Part shown: positions 52,367 through 59,365 of the stretch, in pieces | How positions within the stretch are numbered: the first letter of the stretch is position 1 | Layout: each line of letters begins with the position of its first letter | Source of the DNA: Chitinophagaceae bacterium | GTDB lineage: Bacteria > Bacteroidota > Bacteroidia > Chitinophagales > Chitinophagaceae | Reading direction: 5' to 3' | Assembly: GCA_016719015.1 (NCBI GenBank) | Contig: JADKAZ010000001.1 | Coordinates: 992,001-1,056,000, forward strand | Length of the DNA: 64,000 nt | Made by a program: the position numbers and the translations under genes | Notes under the pieces: model-generated | Seen by the model: only the letters and a program-made list of their open reading frames with translations | Database searches by the model: none | What the model was told of the DNA's origin: nothing

Positions 52367-52410
52367 TGTGATTATTGTCACACTTATACCTGGATCACTA
52401 TTCTATTTTG
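52367..52410 (+). promoter_or_regulatory. Crp-type box upstream of SQR copy 2
   Basis: TGTGATTATTGTCACA (52367-52382) is a perfect palindrome. TATTTTG (52404-52410) supplies the TTTG of a -7 element one base closer than elsewhere. It places the transcript start after 52410, so the gene begins at 52431, not further upstream. Confidence 0.7.
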
Positions 52411-52430
52411 CTGATCTAAACATTCTTGCC

Positions 52431-53627
52431 ATGCAACATCAGCACCAAATTGTAATTATCGGCGGCGGTAATGCCGGTATTTCTGTAGCCGCACAGTTGC
52501 TACGTAAAAACAAACAATTAGACATTTCCATTATTGACCCAGCAAGTAAACATTACTATCAGCCTGCCTGGACGTTGGTGGGAAGTGGTGTTTTTGACAT
52601 CCAAAAAACTGAACGTAATGAAGCTGATGTACTACCGGAAGGTGTAAAGTGGGTGAAGCAAAAAGTAACTTCCATGACACCGGAAAACAATACCCTACAA
52701 TTAGACAATGGAGATAATGTACAATACGAATACCTTATCGTAGCACCGGGAATTCAACTCAACTGGCATGAAATAAAAGGACTAAAAGAGACTTTAGGCA
52801 AAAACAATGTATGCTCTAATTATAGCTTTGAACAGGCCCCCTATACTTTTGAATGTATTAAGAATTTCAAGGGAGGAAAAGCTATTTTTCACAATCCCCA
52901 AACCCCGGTAAAGTGCGGAGGTGCACCACACAAGATAATGTACATGGCAGCTGATTATTTCCGGAAGCATAATTTATTAGACAAGGCCAATATTCAATAC
53001 TGGAGCGGGGCTGCCAAATTATTTGCCGTACCCAAATATGAAAAAACATTGTTGAAGGTTTGTGAAAGGGCCGGTATCAAACTCAACTTCATGGTAAAAA
53101 TGACAGAAATAGACGGACCTGGAAAAAAAGCAAAGTTTATAGGTATTGGTGAAGACAATAAGGATAAAGAATATGAAGTTGAATTTGACATGATACATGT
53201 GACACCCCCGCAAAGTGCTCCTGATTTTATTAAATCGAGTTCATTAGCCAATGCCGCCGGTTGGGTGGATGTAGATAAACACACATTACAACATGTAAAA
53301 TTTGCAAATATCTTTTCATTAGGCGACTCATCTGGTTTACCAATAAGCAAGACTGGTGCCGCTATCCGTAAACAAGCACCTGTAGTAGTTGAAAACATGT
53401 TAGCCACTATCAATCATCTGCCATTAACCGGCATATACAATGGATATACAAGTTGCCCCCTGGTAACGGGGTATGGAAAACTTGTACTGGCTGAATTTGA
53501 CTATGATAATATCCCGCAGGAAACGTTCCCTTTTGATCAAAGCAAAGAGAGATGGAGTATGTACCAAATGAAAAGAAGAGTTTTACCGTGGCTTTATTGG
53601 AACAAGATTCTTCCGGGGAAAATGTGA
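52431..53627 (+). CDS. Sulfide:quinone reductase, type II-like, copy 2
   Basis: 398 residues, FAD-binding (QIVIIGGGNAGISVAAQLL; FANIFSLGDSSG). Redox cysteines are C162 in QTPVKCGGAPHK and C342 in YTSCPLVTGYGK, both in the sequence context of mitochondrial-type (type II) SQR. C-terminal PWLYWNKILPG is the membrane-facing helix. It differs strongly from copy 1, so the two are not recent duplicates. Start at the ATG 52431 agrees with the promoter; the frame is open further upstream across the regulatory region. Divergent from cstB-like copy 2. Confidence 0.9.
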   Translation: MQHQHQIVIIGGGNAGISVAAQLLRKNKQLDISIIDPASKHYYQPAWTLVGSGVFDIQKTERNEADVLPEGVKWVKQKVTSMTPENNTLQLDNGDNVQYEYLIVAPGIQLNWHEIKGLKETLGKNNVCSNYSFEQAPYTFECIKNFKGGKAIFHNPQTPVKCGGAPHKIMYMAADYFRKHNLLDKANIQYWSGAAKLFAVPKYEKTLLKVCERAGIKLNFMVKMTEIDGPGKKAKFIGIGEDNKDKEYEVEFDMIHVTPPQSAPDFIKSSSLANAAGWVDVDKHTLQHVKFANIFSLGDSSGLPISKTGAAIRKQAPVVVENMLATINHLPLTGIYNGYTSCPLVTGYGKLVLAEFDYDNIPQETFPFDQSKERWSMYQMKRRVLPWLYWNKILPGKM

Positions 53628-53646
53628 TCCGGATGTACAGACTACT

Positions 53647-53677
53647 AAAGCGGCTGCCCAAACAGCCGCTTTTCTTT
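53647..53677 (+). terminator. Rho-independent terminator of SQR copy 2
   Basis: AAAGCGGCTG (53647-53656) with CAGCCGCTTT (53663-53672), loop CCCAAA, followed by TCTTT. Confidence 0.88.
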
Positions 53678-53721
53678 GTAACAATAGTCACTTCTGCCTT
53701 CATTCAATCACCAGAACTTCG
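53677..53721 (+). promoter_or_regulatory. Weak Crp-type box upstream of the Cys-rich membrane protein
   Basis: TGTAACAATAGTCACT (53677-53692) has three mismatches from TGTGA-N6-TCACA; GAACTTCG (53714-53721) lies at 29.5 bases, also a weak -7. Proposed only because the geometry repeats. Confidence 0.3.
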
Positions 53722-53741
53722 CTGTAGAAAAAATCAATAAA

Positions 53742-54185
53742 ATGACGTTGATAAACAGGCTTAAAAGTGGTTGGACAGCGCTGAAATTTGTAAGGGTTGG
53801 ACTTGGGAGCTTAATTTTGTATTCCTCCATAGAATCAGGCCAGGTTGCAGGTATCATATTAGGGGGATTGTTTACTGGAATTTCATTGCTTACAGATGGA
53901 GTTTGTTGTGCCGGTGGAAGTTGCTACACCGCTCCTCAAAAAATAATTCTTCACCAACTTCAACTATTGAATATGAAGAGCTGGGTAATAAGTAATAAAT
54001 TATTGATCGCAGGAGTGATCCTCGGGGCTATTGCTGGCTATGTATACTGGCACCAAATTGGTTGCAGCAGCGGTACTTGCACTATTACTTCCAAATGGCA
54101 TAATAGTACCGCTTACGGAGCTTTAATGGGTGGATTAGTGTTTAGTATGTTTAAAAGAGAAAAAAATGCAGACAACAAGCAATAA
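53742..54185 (+). CDS. Cysteine-rich membrane protein (DUF2892-like plus DUF6132-like)
   Basis: 147 residues, about four membrane segments. The first half resembles the small DUF2892 membrane domain that is often fused to rhodaneses and ends in CCAGGSC (around residues 55-61). The second half resembles DUF6132 and has GCSSGTCTITSKWHN followed by a final helix. The paired cysteines at membrane edges suggest thiol or sulfane-sulfur handling. It overlaps the following thioredoxin gene by 20 bases, so the two are co-translated and may be functional partners. Confidence 0.7.
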   Translation: MTLINRLKSGWTALKFVRVGLGSLILYSSIESGQVAGIILGGLFTGISLLTDGVCCAGGSCYTAPQKIILHQLQLLNMKSWVISNKLLIAGVILGAIAGYVYWHQIGCSSGTCTITSKWHNSTAYGALMGGLVFSMFKREKNADNKQ

Positions 54186-54492
54186 AAAAGAGACCTTTGC
54201 CGAAATAATTAATGGCAGTACACCGGTGCTGGTTGATTTTTTTGCAGAATGGTGTGGTCCCTGTAAAATGATGAAACCCATTCTGGAAGAATTACACATC
54301 AGAATGGGTGATAAAGTCAGGATTATTAAAATTGATATAGATAAAAGCCCTGAAGCAGCTAATACTTTCCAGGTCCAGAGTGTGCCTACATTGATGTTAT
54401 TTCAAAACGGAAAAACAATCTGGCGAAATTCGGGTGTGCTGCAAGCCACCCAATTAGAAAGAATCATTGAACAATATAGAACCAACAAGTAA
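54166..54492 (+). CDS. Thioredoxin, second copy
   Basis: 108 residues, active site WCGPCK in DFFAEWCGPCKMMKPILEEL, cis-Pro in VPTLML. No signal peptide, so cytoplasmic. It overlaps the Cys-rich membrane protein by 20 bases, and the DUF983 gene follows after two bases. A probable electron donor for the membrane protein's cysteines or for sulfurtransferases. Confidence 0.92.
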   Translation: MQTTSNKKETFAEIINGSTPVLVDFFAEWCGPCKMMKPILEELHIRMGDKVRIIKIDIDKSPEAANTFQVQSVPTLMLFQNGKTIWRNSGVLQATQLERIIEQYRTNK

Positions 54493-54494
54493 GA

Positions 54495-54953
54495 ATGGCT
54501 GACAAAAAAGTACACCGTGGTTACCTGACATCAACATTGGGTTGCCGCTGCCCCCGTTGCCGGGAAGGAAAATTATTTACCCACCCTGTTACCTTCAGTT
54601 TTAAAAAGAATATGCAAATGAATAAAAGCTGTCCTGTTTGCGGACAGGCTTCTGAAATTGAAGTGGGCTTTTATTATGGCACAAGCTATGTTAGCTATGC
54701 AATTTCGATAGCGGTAAGTGTATCAACACTTGTTGCCTGGTATGTATTAATTGGATTATCTACTGATGATAATCGTTTTTTTTACTGGCTGGCTTTCAAT
54801 GCTGTATTCCTGATAATGCTCCAGCCATGGCTCATGCGGGTTAGCCGGAGTCTTTGGATTTCCTGGTTTGTAAAATATGATCCCGATTGGAAAGAACACC
54901 AACCCGAAGATGTGTCAGAAAGAATGAATGCAGACCATGCCAATAACTGGTAA
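54495..54953 (+). CDS. DUF983 family membrane protein
   Basis: 152 residues. The N-terminal zinc-ribbon-like part has four cysteines, CRCPRC near residue 17-22 and CPVCG near 46-50, followed by two membrane segments (about 68-90 and 93-115). DUF983 proteins are of unknown function. Last gene of the operon with the Cys-rich membrane protein and thioredoxin. Confidence 0.85.
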   Translation: MADKKVHRGYLTSTLGCRCPRCREGKLFTHPVTFSFKKNMQMNKSCPVCGQASEIEVGFYYGTSYVSYAISIAVSVSTLVAWYVLIGLSTDDNRFFYWLAFNAVFLIMLQPWLMRVSRSLWISWFVKYDPDWKEHQPEDVSERMNADHANNW

Positions 54954-54958
54954 CAAAA

Positions 54959-54988
54959 AACCCGATACTGCAAAAAACAGCTCGGGTT
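54959..54988 (-). terminator. Terminator of the tRNA-Ser gene
   Basis: AACCCGA (54959-54965) with TCGGGTT (54982-54988) and an inner CTG/CAG, followed on the minus strand by a run of T. It lies ten bases beyond the 3' end of the tRNA. Confidence 0.75.
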
Positions 54989-54998
54989 AAGGTTCCTG

Positions 54999-55085
54999 CG
55001 GAGACTAAGGGATTCGAACCCTTGATACAGTTTCCCGTATACACACTTTCCAGGCGTGCTCCTTCAACCACTCGGACAAGTCTCC
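54999..55085 (-). tRNA. tRNA-Ser (anticodon GGA)
   Basis: On the minus strand the gene starts GGAGACT and ends AGTCTCC plus discriminator G, a perfect 7-base-pair acceptor stem. The anticodon loop is CTGGAAA with anticodon GGA (reads UCC and UCU). A long variable arm, TATACGGGAAACTGTATC, is typical of serine tRNA, and GGTTCGAATCC forms the T-loop. The CCA end is not encoded. Its 3' end faces the sulfur region. Confidence 0.95.
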
Positions 55086-55119
55086 ATTTTTAAAGGATTG
55101 CAAAAATACAGGTTCAATT

Positions 55120-55887
55120 TTAGAGGCGGAACAATTTTTCGGCATTTGCAGTAGTAATGGTTGCTATTTCTTCTGTTGTAACATTTTTAATGACGGCTAA
55201 TTTCTCTGCTATATACTTTAAATACGATGGTTCATTTCTTTTACCCCGGAACGGAACCGGTGCCAGGTATGGCGCATCTGTTTCTAACACAACATGATTA
55301 AGACTTATTTCATCCATCACTTTATCCAATCCTGAGTTCTTGAAAGTTATAACACCACCTATTCCCAGACAGAAACCCAACTCAATAACCTGTTTCGCCT
55401 GGTTGATATCACCCGAAAAGCAATGAAAAACACCGCTCAGTTTTCCCTTTTGATGTTCTTTGACAACTTTAATACATTCATCGGTTGAGTTACGGGAATG
55501 AATTGCAATAGGTATATCAAAATGCAATGCCCATTCTATTTGTTCATGAAAAGCGGCATATTGCTGTGCTGAAAATGTTGTATCCCAGTAAAAATCAAGT
55601 CCGATTTCCCCAACTGCCTTAAATGTCCTCCCATCGAGGTAATTGCGGGCAATTTTCAGCTCTTCCTTATAATTATCCTTAACAGAGCAGGGATGAAGTC
55701 CCATCATGCTCCAACAAATAGATGGATTTTTCTCCTCAACCCCAAGCATCGATTCATGTGTAGTGGAGTCAATTGCGGGTAGAAGAATTTTTCTAATACC
55801 TTCTTTTTCAGCCTTTTGAAGTACTAAGGCAAAATCCAGATCAAATTCGGAAACATAAATATGTGAATGTGTATCTATCAACGACAT
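55120..55887 (-). CDS. TatD family metal-dependent hydrolase
   Basis: 255 residues, TIM-barrel amidohydrolase fold. Metal ligands are visible in IDTHSHIY, AVGEIGLDFYW, IPIAIHSRNS, SGVFHCFSGD and VLETDAPYLAP. TatD proteins are metal-dependent DNases or related hydrolases; the physiological substrate is not certain. Stand-alone on the minus strand, upstream of the tRNA gene. Confidence 0.92.
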   Translation of the reverse strand: MSLIDTHSHIYVSEFDLDFALVLQKAEKEGIRKILLPAIDSTTHESMLGVEEKNPSICWSMMGLHPCSVKDNYKEELKIARNYLDGRTFKAVGEIGLDFYWDTTFSAQQYAAFHEQIEWALHFDIPIAIHSRNSTDECIKVVKEHQKGKLSGVFHCFSGDINQAKQVIELGFCLGIGGVITFKNSGLDKVMDEISLNHVVLETDAPYLAPVPFRGKRNEPSYLKYIAEKLAVIKNVTTEEIATITTANAEKLFRL

Positions 55888-56003
55888 TTTTCAAGGCTGT
55901 TTGCAGGCAAAACTCCGCAAAAACTTTAAGAAACCTTTAAACTTTCCTTACTAAACACCATCCTAAGGCCGTTATTTGTATTTATTCCTTAAAAATATCG
56001 TTT

Positions 56004-56900
56004 ATGAAGTCACGGTTTAACCTCAGCCAGTTTTTTGTGCTGGCCTTATTTTTTAGTTTGCTGATGATTACTTCTTGTCAAAAAGAAAATAGTCAAACAG
56101 GAACTGATGAACAACAAGTAGAAGCTTCTATGGCTTCAAGCGAAGCTGACAGTGAATCTGAAATTGTTTTCAATGGTATTTTTGATGATGCTATTGGTGT
56201 CAATGAAGAGGTTGGTATTGGTGGTACCGGCGTATTTGGCCGTGTAGCAGCCTGTCCCGATGTTACTGTCATACGACTAAATGCTCCGGCTCCTTTTCCG
56301 GTAAAAGTTATCCTTGATTTTGGTCTTAATGGCTGCGTTGGCAGTGACGGACATTTGAGAAGGGGTAAAGTAATTACTGTTTATAGCAACCGTTTATTAG
56401 TGCCCGGGGCGATAGCAACAACTACTTTTGATGGATTCTATTTTGACAGTACTAAAGTGGAAGGCACTCACAAAATTACCAACACCAGCCCTCCTTTAGG
56501 AACACAGCCACCTTCCCGTCAGTTTACTGTTGATGTTATTGAAGGAAAACTTACAAAACCAAACGGTAATTATATTGAATGGAACAGCCATAAAGTAATC
56601 ACCCAAATTGAAGGCTTAGGTACCAATATCCCACTTGATGATATTTTCAGAGTTGAAGGAAATGCCCGGGGGAAGGTAAAAAGAGGTGCATTGATAGTCC
56701 TTTGGGAATCAAGCATAACCGAACCATTAATCAAGCGATTTAACTGTCGTTGGATTGTAAAAGGAAGAATAAGAACTGTTCGGGTAAATACAGCCACTAC
56801 CAGCCCATGGGTAGCTGTACTGGACTTTGGTGCAGGTAATTGCGACAACCAGGCAGTCATTATTATAAACGGAGTGCCACATCAAATTACTTTGCCGTAA
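56004..56900 (+). CDS. Hypothetical lipoprotein with two LDFG-type repeats
   Basis: 298 residues. A lipobox MITSC at about residues 21-25 is followed by QKE. After an acidic, Ser-rich linker, two related segments occur: ILDFGLNGCVG near residue 110 and VLDFGAGNCDN near 275, each preceded by a basic or aromatic beta-strand. No enzyme motif is visible. Similar lipoproteins occur in Chitinophagaceae as far as I recall, with no assigned role. It is followed by a GC-rich terminator. Confidence 0.6.
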   Translation: MKSRFNLSQFFVLALFFSLLMITSCQKENSQTGTDEQQVEASMASSEADSESEIVFNGIFDDAIGVNEEVGIGGTGVFGRVAACPDVTVIRLNAPAPFPVKVILDFGLNGCVGSDGHLRRGKVITVYSNRLLVPGAIATTTFDGFYFDSTKVEGTHKITNTSPPLGTQPPSRQFTVDVIEGKLTKPNGNYIEWNSHKVITQIEGLGTNIPLDDIFRVEGNARGKVKRGALIVLWESSITEPLIKRFNCRWIVKGRIRTVRVNTATTSPWVAVLDFGAGNCDNQAVIIINGVPHQITLP

Positions 56901-56953
56901 TTAAAAAATTATTATACCTTTAAACCAGTTTTCATAGGGTACGGATTAAAAAC

Positions 56954-56987
56954 GGGCCAGGGTTTCTACCCCGGCCCTAACTTTTTT
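56954..56987 (+). terminator. Rho-independent terminator of the lipoprotein gene
   Basis: GGGCC-A-GGG (56954-56962) pairs with CCC-C-GGCCC (56969-56977) around loop TTTCTA with one A-C mismatch, followed by TAACTTTTTT. Confidence 0.85.
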
Positions 56988-57011
56988 AGCCTCTTCCCCA
57001 TCCAGATGCCG

Positions 57012-57638
57012 CTAAAGTGAATGAAAACTGTAGCCTTTTTCTGCAAAAATTTCCAAAAATACCGGCAAGGTGTACTTCAAACGAGGAAAAGCCTTCTCGC
57101 TGTCATGAAAAACAATAATTGAGCCCGGTCTTGTTTTACTTATTACATTATTAAGACATTTTTCCTTAGACAGGGATTCGTCAAAATCACCACTCAGTAC
57201 ATCCCACATTACAATTTTTGCAGATTTTTTTTTCAGGCTTTCTCCAATTCCTTTTACCTGGGATGCCTTTATTCTTCCATATGGTGGTCTGAAGAGATTT
57301 GAATTTATGTACGTTGATGCTTCGGCTACATCAGCGAGATAAATTGTAGTATGGGTTTTCCAACCGTTTAAATGATGTTGAGTATGATTACCAACCTGGT
57401 GTCCTTCATCAAGAATGCGGTTATAAATAGCAGGATACTGCAAAACATTTTTCCCGATGCAAAAAAAAGTGGCTTTGGCATTGTATTTCTTCAAGGCATT
57501 TAACACAAAAGGTGTGGCAACCGGGTGTGGACCGTCATCAAATGTGAGGTAGATAATATTCTCATTTGTAGCAATATCCCACAAACGATCGGGGTAAATC
57601 TTCTTCAGCCACCACGGAGTTTTAATAAAATATTGCAT
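57012..57638 (-). CDS. Polysaccharide deacetylase family protein
   Basis: 208 residues, NodB homology domain. TFDDGPHPV gives the catalytic Asp and first metal Asp, NHTQHH the metal histidines, RPPYGR the third block, and VMWDVLSGDFDES and FHDSEKA the later blocks. It deacetylates N-acetylated polysaccharides; the substrate is unknown, cell-wall or extracellular glycan possible. No signal peptide is clear with the ATG at 57638; a longer frame reaching 57698 reads through the micro-repeat and is less likely. Confidence 0.87.
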   Translation of the reverse strand: MQYFIKTPWWLKKIYPDRLWDIATNENIIYLTFDDGPHPVATPFVLNALKKYNAKATFFCIGKNVLQYPAIYNRILDEGHQVGNHTQHHLNGWKTHTTIYLADVAEASTYINSNLFRPPYGRIKASQVKGIGESLKKKSAKIVMWDVLSGDFDESLSKEKCLNNVISKTRPGSIIVFHDSEKAFPRLKYTLPVFLEIFAEKGYSFHSL

Positions 57639-57646
57639 AAATATAG

Positions 57647-57770
57647 AAGGCACAAGGTACAAAGGGCAAGGCACAAGTTGCAAGAATACAAGGCACAAGA
57701 AACCCGATAATCAAAATGTCATTTTGCATGTCACGACTTGCGCCTTGTATTCTTGTGCCTTTCAACTTGG
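57647..57770. repeat. Inverted arrays of GGCACAAG / CTTGTGCC words
   Basis: Left arm 57647-57699 holds AAGGCACAAGGTACAAAGGG followed by further GGCACAAG and GAATACAAGG words. Right arm 57736-57770 holds the complementary CTTGCGCC, TTGTATTC and TTGTGCC words. The arrays lie between the divergent deacetylase and gltX genes and run up to the gltX -7 element at 57775. They could fold into a long hairpin. Confidence 0.6.
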
Positions 57771-57774
57771 TTGC

Positions 57775-57782
57775 TATCTTTG
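57775..57782 (+). promoter_or_regulatory. -7 promoter element of gltX
   Basis: TATCTTTG matches TAnnTTTG exactly. The ATG of gltX (57788) is 13 bases after the first T, so the transcript is predicted to be leaderless or nearly so. Confidence 0.55.
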
Positions 57783-57787
57783 CCGCT

Positions 57788-59326
57788 ATGAGTAAAAAAG
57801 TGAGAGTTCGGTTTGCACCAAGTCCTACCGGTGGTTTACACCTGGGTGGAGTAAGAACCGTTTTATATAATTATCTGTTTGCAAGGAAATATGGAGGTGA
57901 TTTTTTAGTTCGTATTGAAGACACGGACCTAAGTCGTTATGTGCAAGGCGCAGAAGAATATATTTTTGATACATTGAAATGGTGCGGATTGGAACCTGAT
58001 GAAAGTGTACAGCATGGTGGCGATTATGGCCCTTATCGCCAGAGTGAAAGAAAAGATAGCTATCGACAGTATGCAGAGCAGCTGGTAAAAAATGGCTATG
58101 CGTATTATGCCTTCGACACACCGGAAGAGTTGGAAAAAATGCGGCATGCCCCGTTAGCTATCGGGGTTAAAACTGAGCAAACCCATACTCAGCAGTACGA
58201 CCATACTATCAGGATGAAAATGCGAAACTCGTTGACGCTGTCAGCCGATGAAACACATAAATTATTGGCAGATGGAACAAGGCATGTTATCCGTATTAAA
58301 ATGCCGGAGAATGAAACCGTTTCTTTTACCGATATGATTCGGGGTGAAGTAAGTTTTGAAACATCATTGGTAGATGACAAAGTATTGTTGAAAGCAGACG
58401 GTATGCCGACTTATCATCTTGCTGTCGTTGTAGATGATCATTTAATGCGAATCACTCATGCTTTTCGTGGTGAAGAATGGTTACCATCAGCACCGGTTCA
58501 CCTATTACTCTGGAAATATTTGTTTGGCTTGGAAAATATGCCTCAATGGGCTCACTTTCCATTAATACTTGGCCCTGCTGGAAAGTTGAGTAAAAGAGAT
58601 GGTGCCAAATATGGCTTTCCTGTATTTGCTATGAACTGGAACGACCCAAAGACTGGTGAACTCACCGAAGGGTTTAAAGAAAAAGGATTTCTACCGGAAG
58701 CATTTCTAAACCTGCTTGCATTATTAGGCTGGAACGACGGTGGTGAGCAGGAAATTTTTACAAAGGAAGAATTGATAGAAAAGTTCTCCATGGAAAGAGT
58801 GCATAGTGCCGGCGCCAAATTTGATTATGAAAAAGCGAAGTGGTTCAATCATGAATGGATAAAAAAGACGACAGTCGACAGTTTACGGTCCCCAGTCAGG
58901 AACTTGTTTGAGCAAAATAAAATTACAGTTAGTGATGATGTGATATTGGATAAAGTAATTGGATTAGTAAAAGACAGGTGTACACTACTTCCTGATTTTA
59001 TACAACAATCTTCTTTCTTTTTCAAAGCTCCGGAAAGTATTGATGTGGATGCGGTGAAACCGAAATGGAATGAAGCCAAACAACTTTTCTTTGCAGAACT
59101 CATACGCAACTATGAATTAGCGATAGAATGGAATGCCCATACATTAGAAAATAATCTTAAAGAAATTGCTGCGGCAAATAACCTGAAACCAGGTGAACTC
59201 ATGCTGCCTTTCCGCATTATGCTGGTAGGAGGAAAATTTGGCCCCGGCGTTTTTGAAATTGCAGAATTACTGGGCAAAGAAGAGACCATCAGGCGAATAA
59301 GTTCAGCAATAAAAATGTTCGGATAG
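57788..59326 (+). CDS. gltX: Glutamate--tRNA ligase
   Basis: 512 residues, class-I aminoacyl-tRNA synthetase. The HIGH motif is HLGG in RFAPSPTGGLHLGGVRTVLYN, and the KMSKS motif is KLSKRDGAK near residue 265. RIEDTDLSR is the glutamate-binding block. It charges tRNA-Glu in the cytosol. I start at the ATG 57788, which gives MSKKVRVRFAPSPTGG; the upstream frame from 57716 runs through the micro-repeat and the promoter. Confidence 0.96.
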   Translation: MSKKVRVRFAPSPTGGLHLGGVRTVLYNYLFARKYGGDFLVRIEDTDLSRYVQGAEEYIFDTLKWCGLEPDESVQHGGDYGPYRQSERKDSYRQYAEQLVKNGYAYYAFDTPEELEKMRHAPLAIGVKTEQTHTQQYDHTIRMKMRNSLTLSADETHKLLADGTRHVIRIKMPENETVSFTDMIRGEVSFETSLVDDKVLLKADGMPTYHLAVVVDDHLMRITHAFRGEEWLPSAPVHLLLWKYLFGLENMPQWAHFPLILGPAGKLSKRDGAKYGFPVFAMNWNDPKTGELTEGFKEKGFLPEAFLNLLALLGWNDGGEQEIFTKEELIEKFSMERVHSAGAKFDYEKAKWFNHEWIKKTTVDSLRSPVRNLFEQNKITVSDDVILDKVIGLVKDRCTLLPDFIQQSSFFFKAPESIDVDAVKPKWNEAKQLFFAELIRNYELAIEWNAHTLENNLKEIAAANNLKPGELMLPFRIMLVGGKFGPGVFEIAELLGKEETIRRISSAIKMFG

Positions 59327-59365
59327 CCGTTAAACTCTTTTGACTACTACCTGTCTGAACAACCT

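Noticed and set aside
52323..52430. Upstream extension of SQR copy 2
   Set aside because: It runs through the Crp box and -7 element; the ATG at 52431 gives the normal FAD-binding N-terminus.
57716..57787. Upstream extension of gltX
   Set aside because: The frame passes through the micro-repeat and a perfect -7 element; homologues begin at the ATG at 57788.
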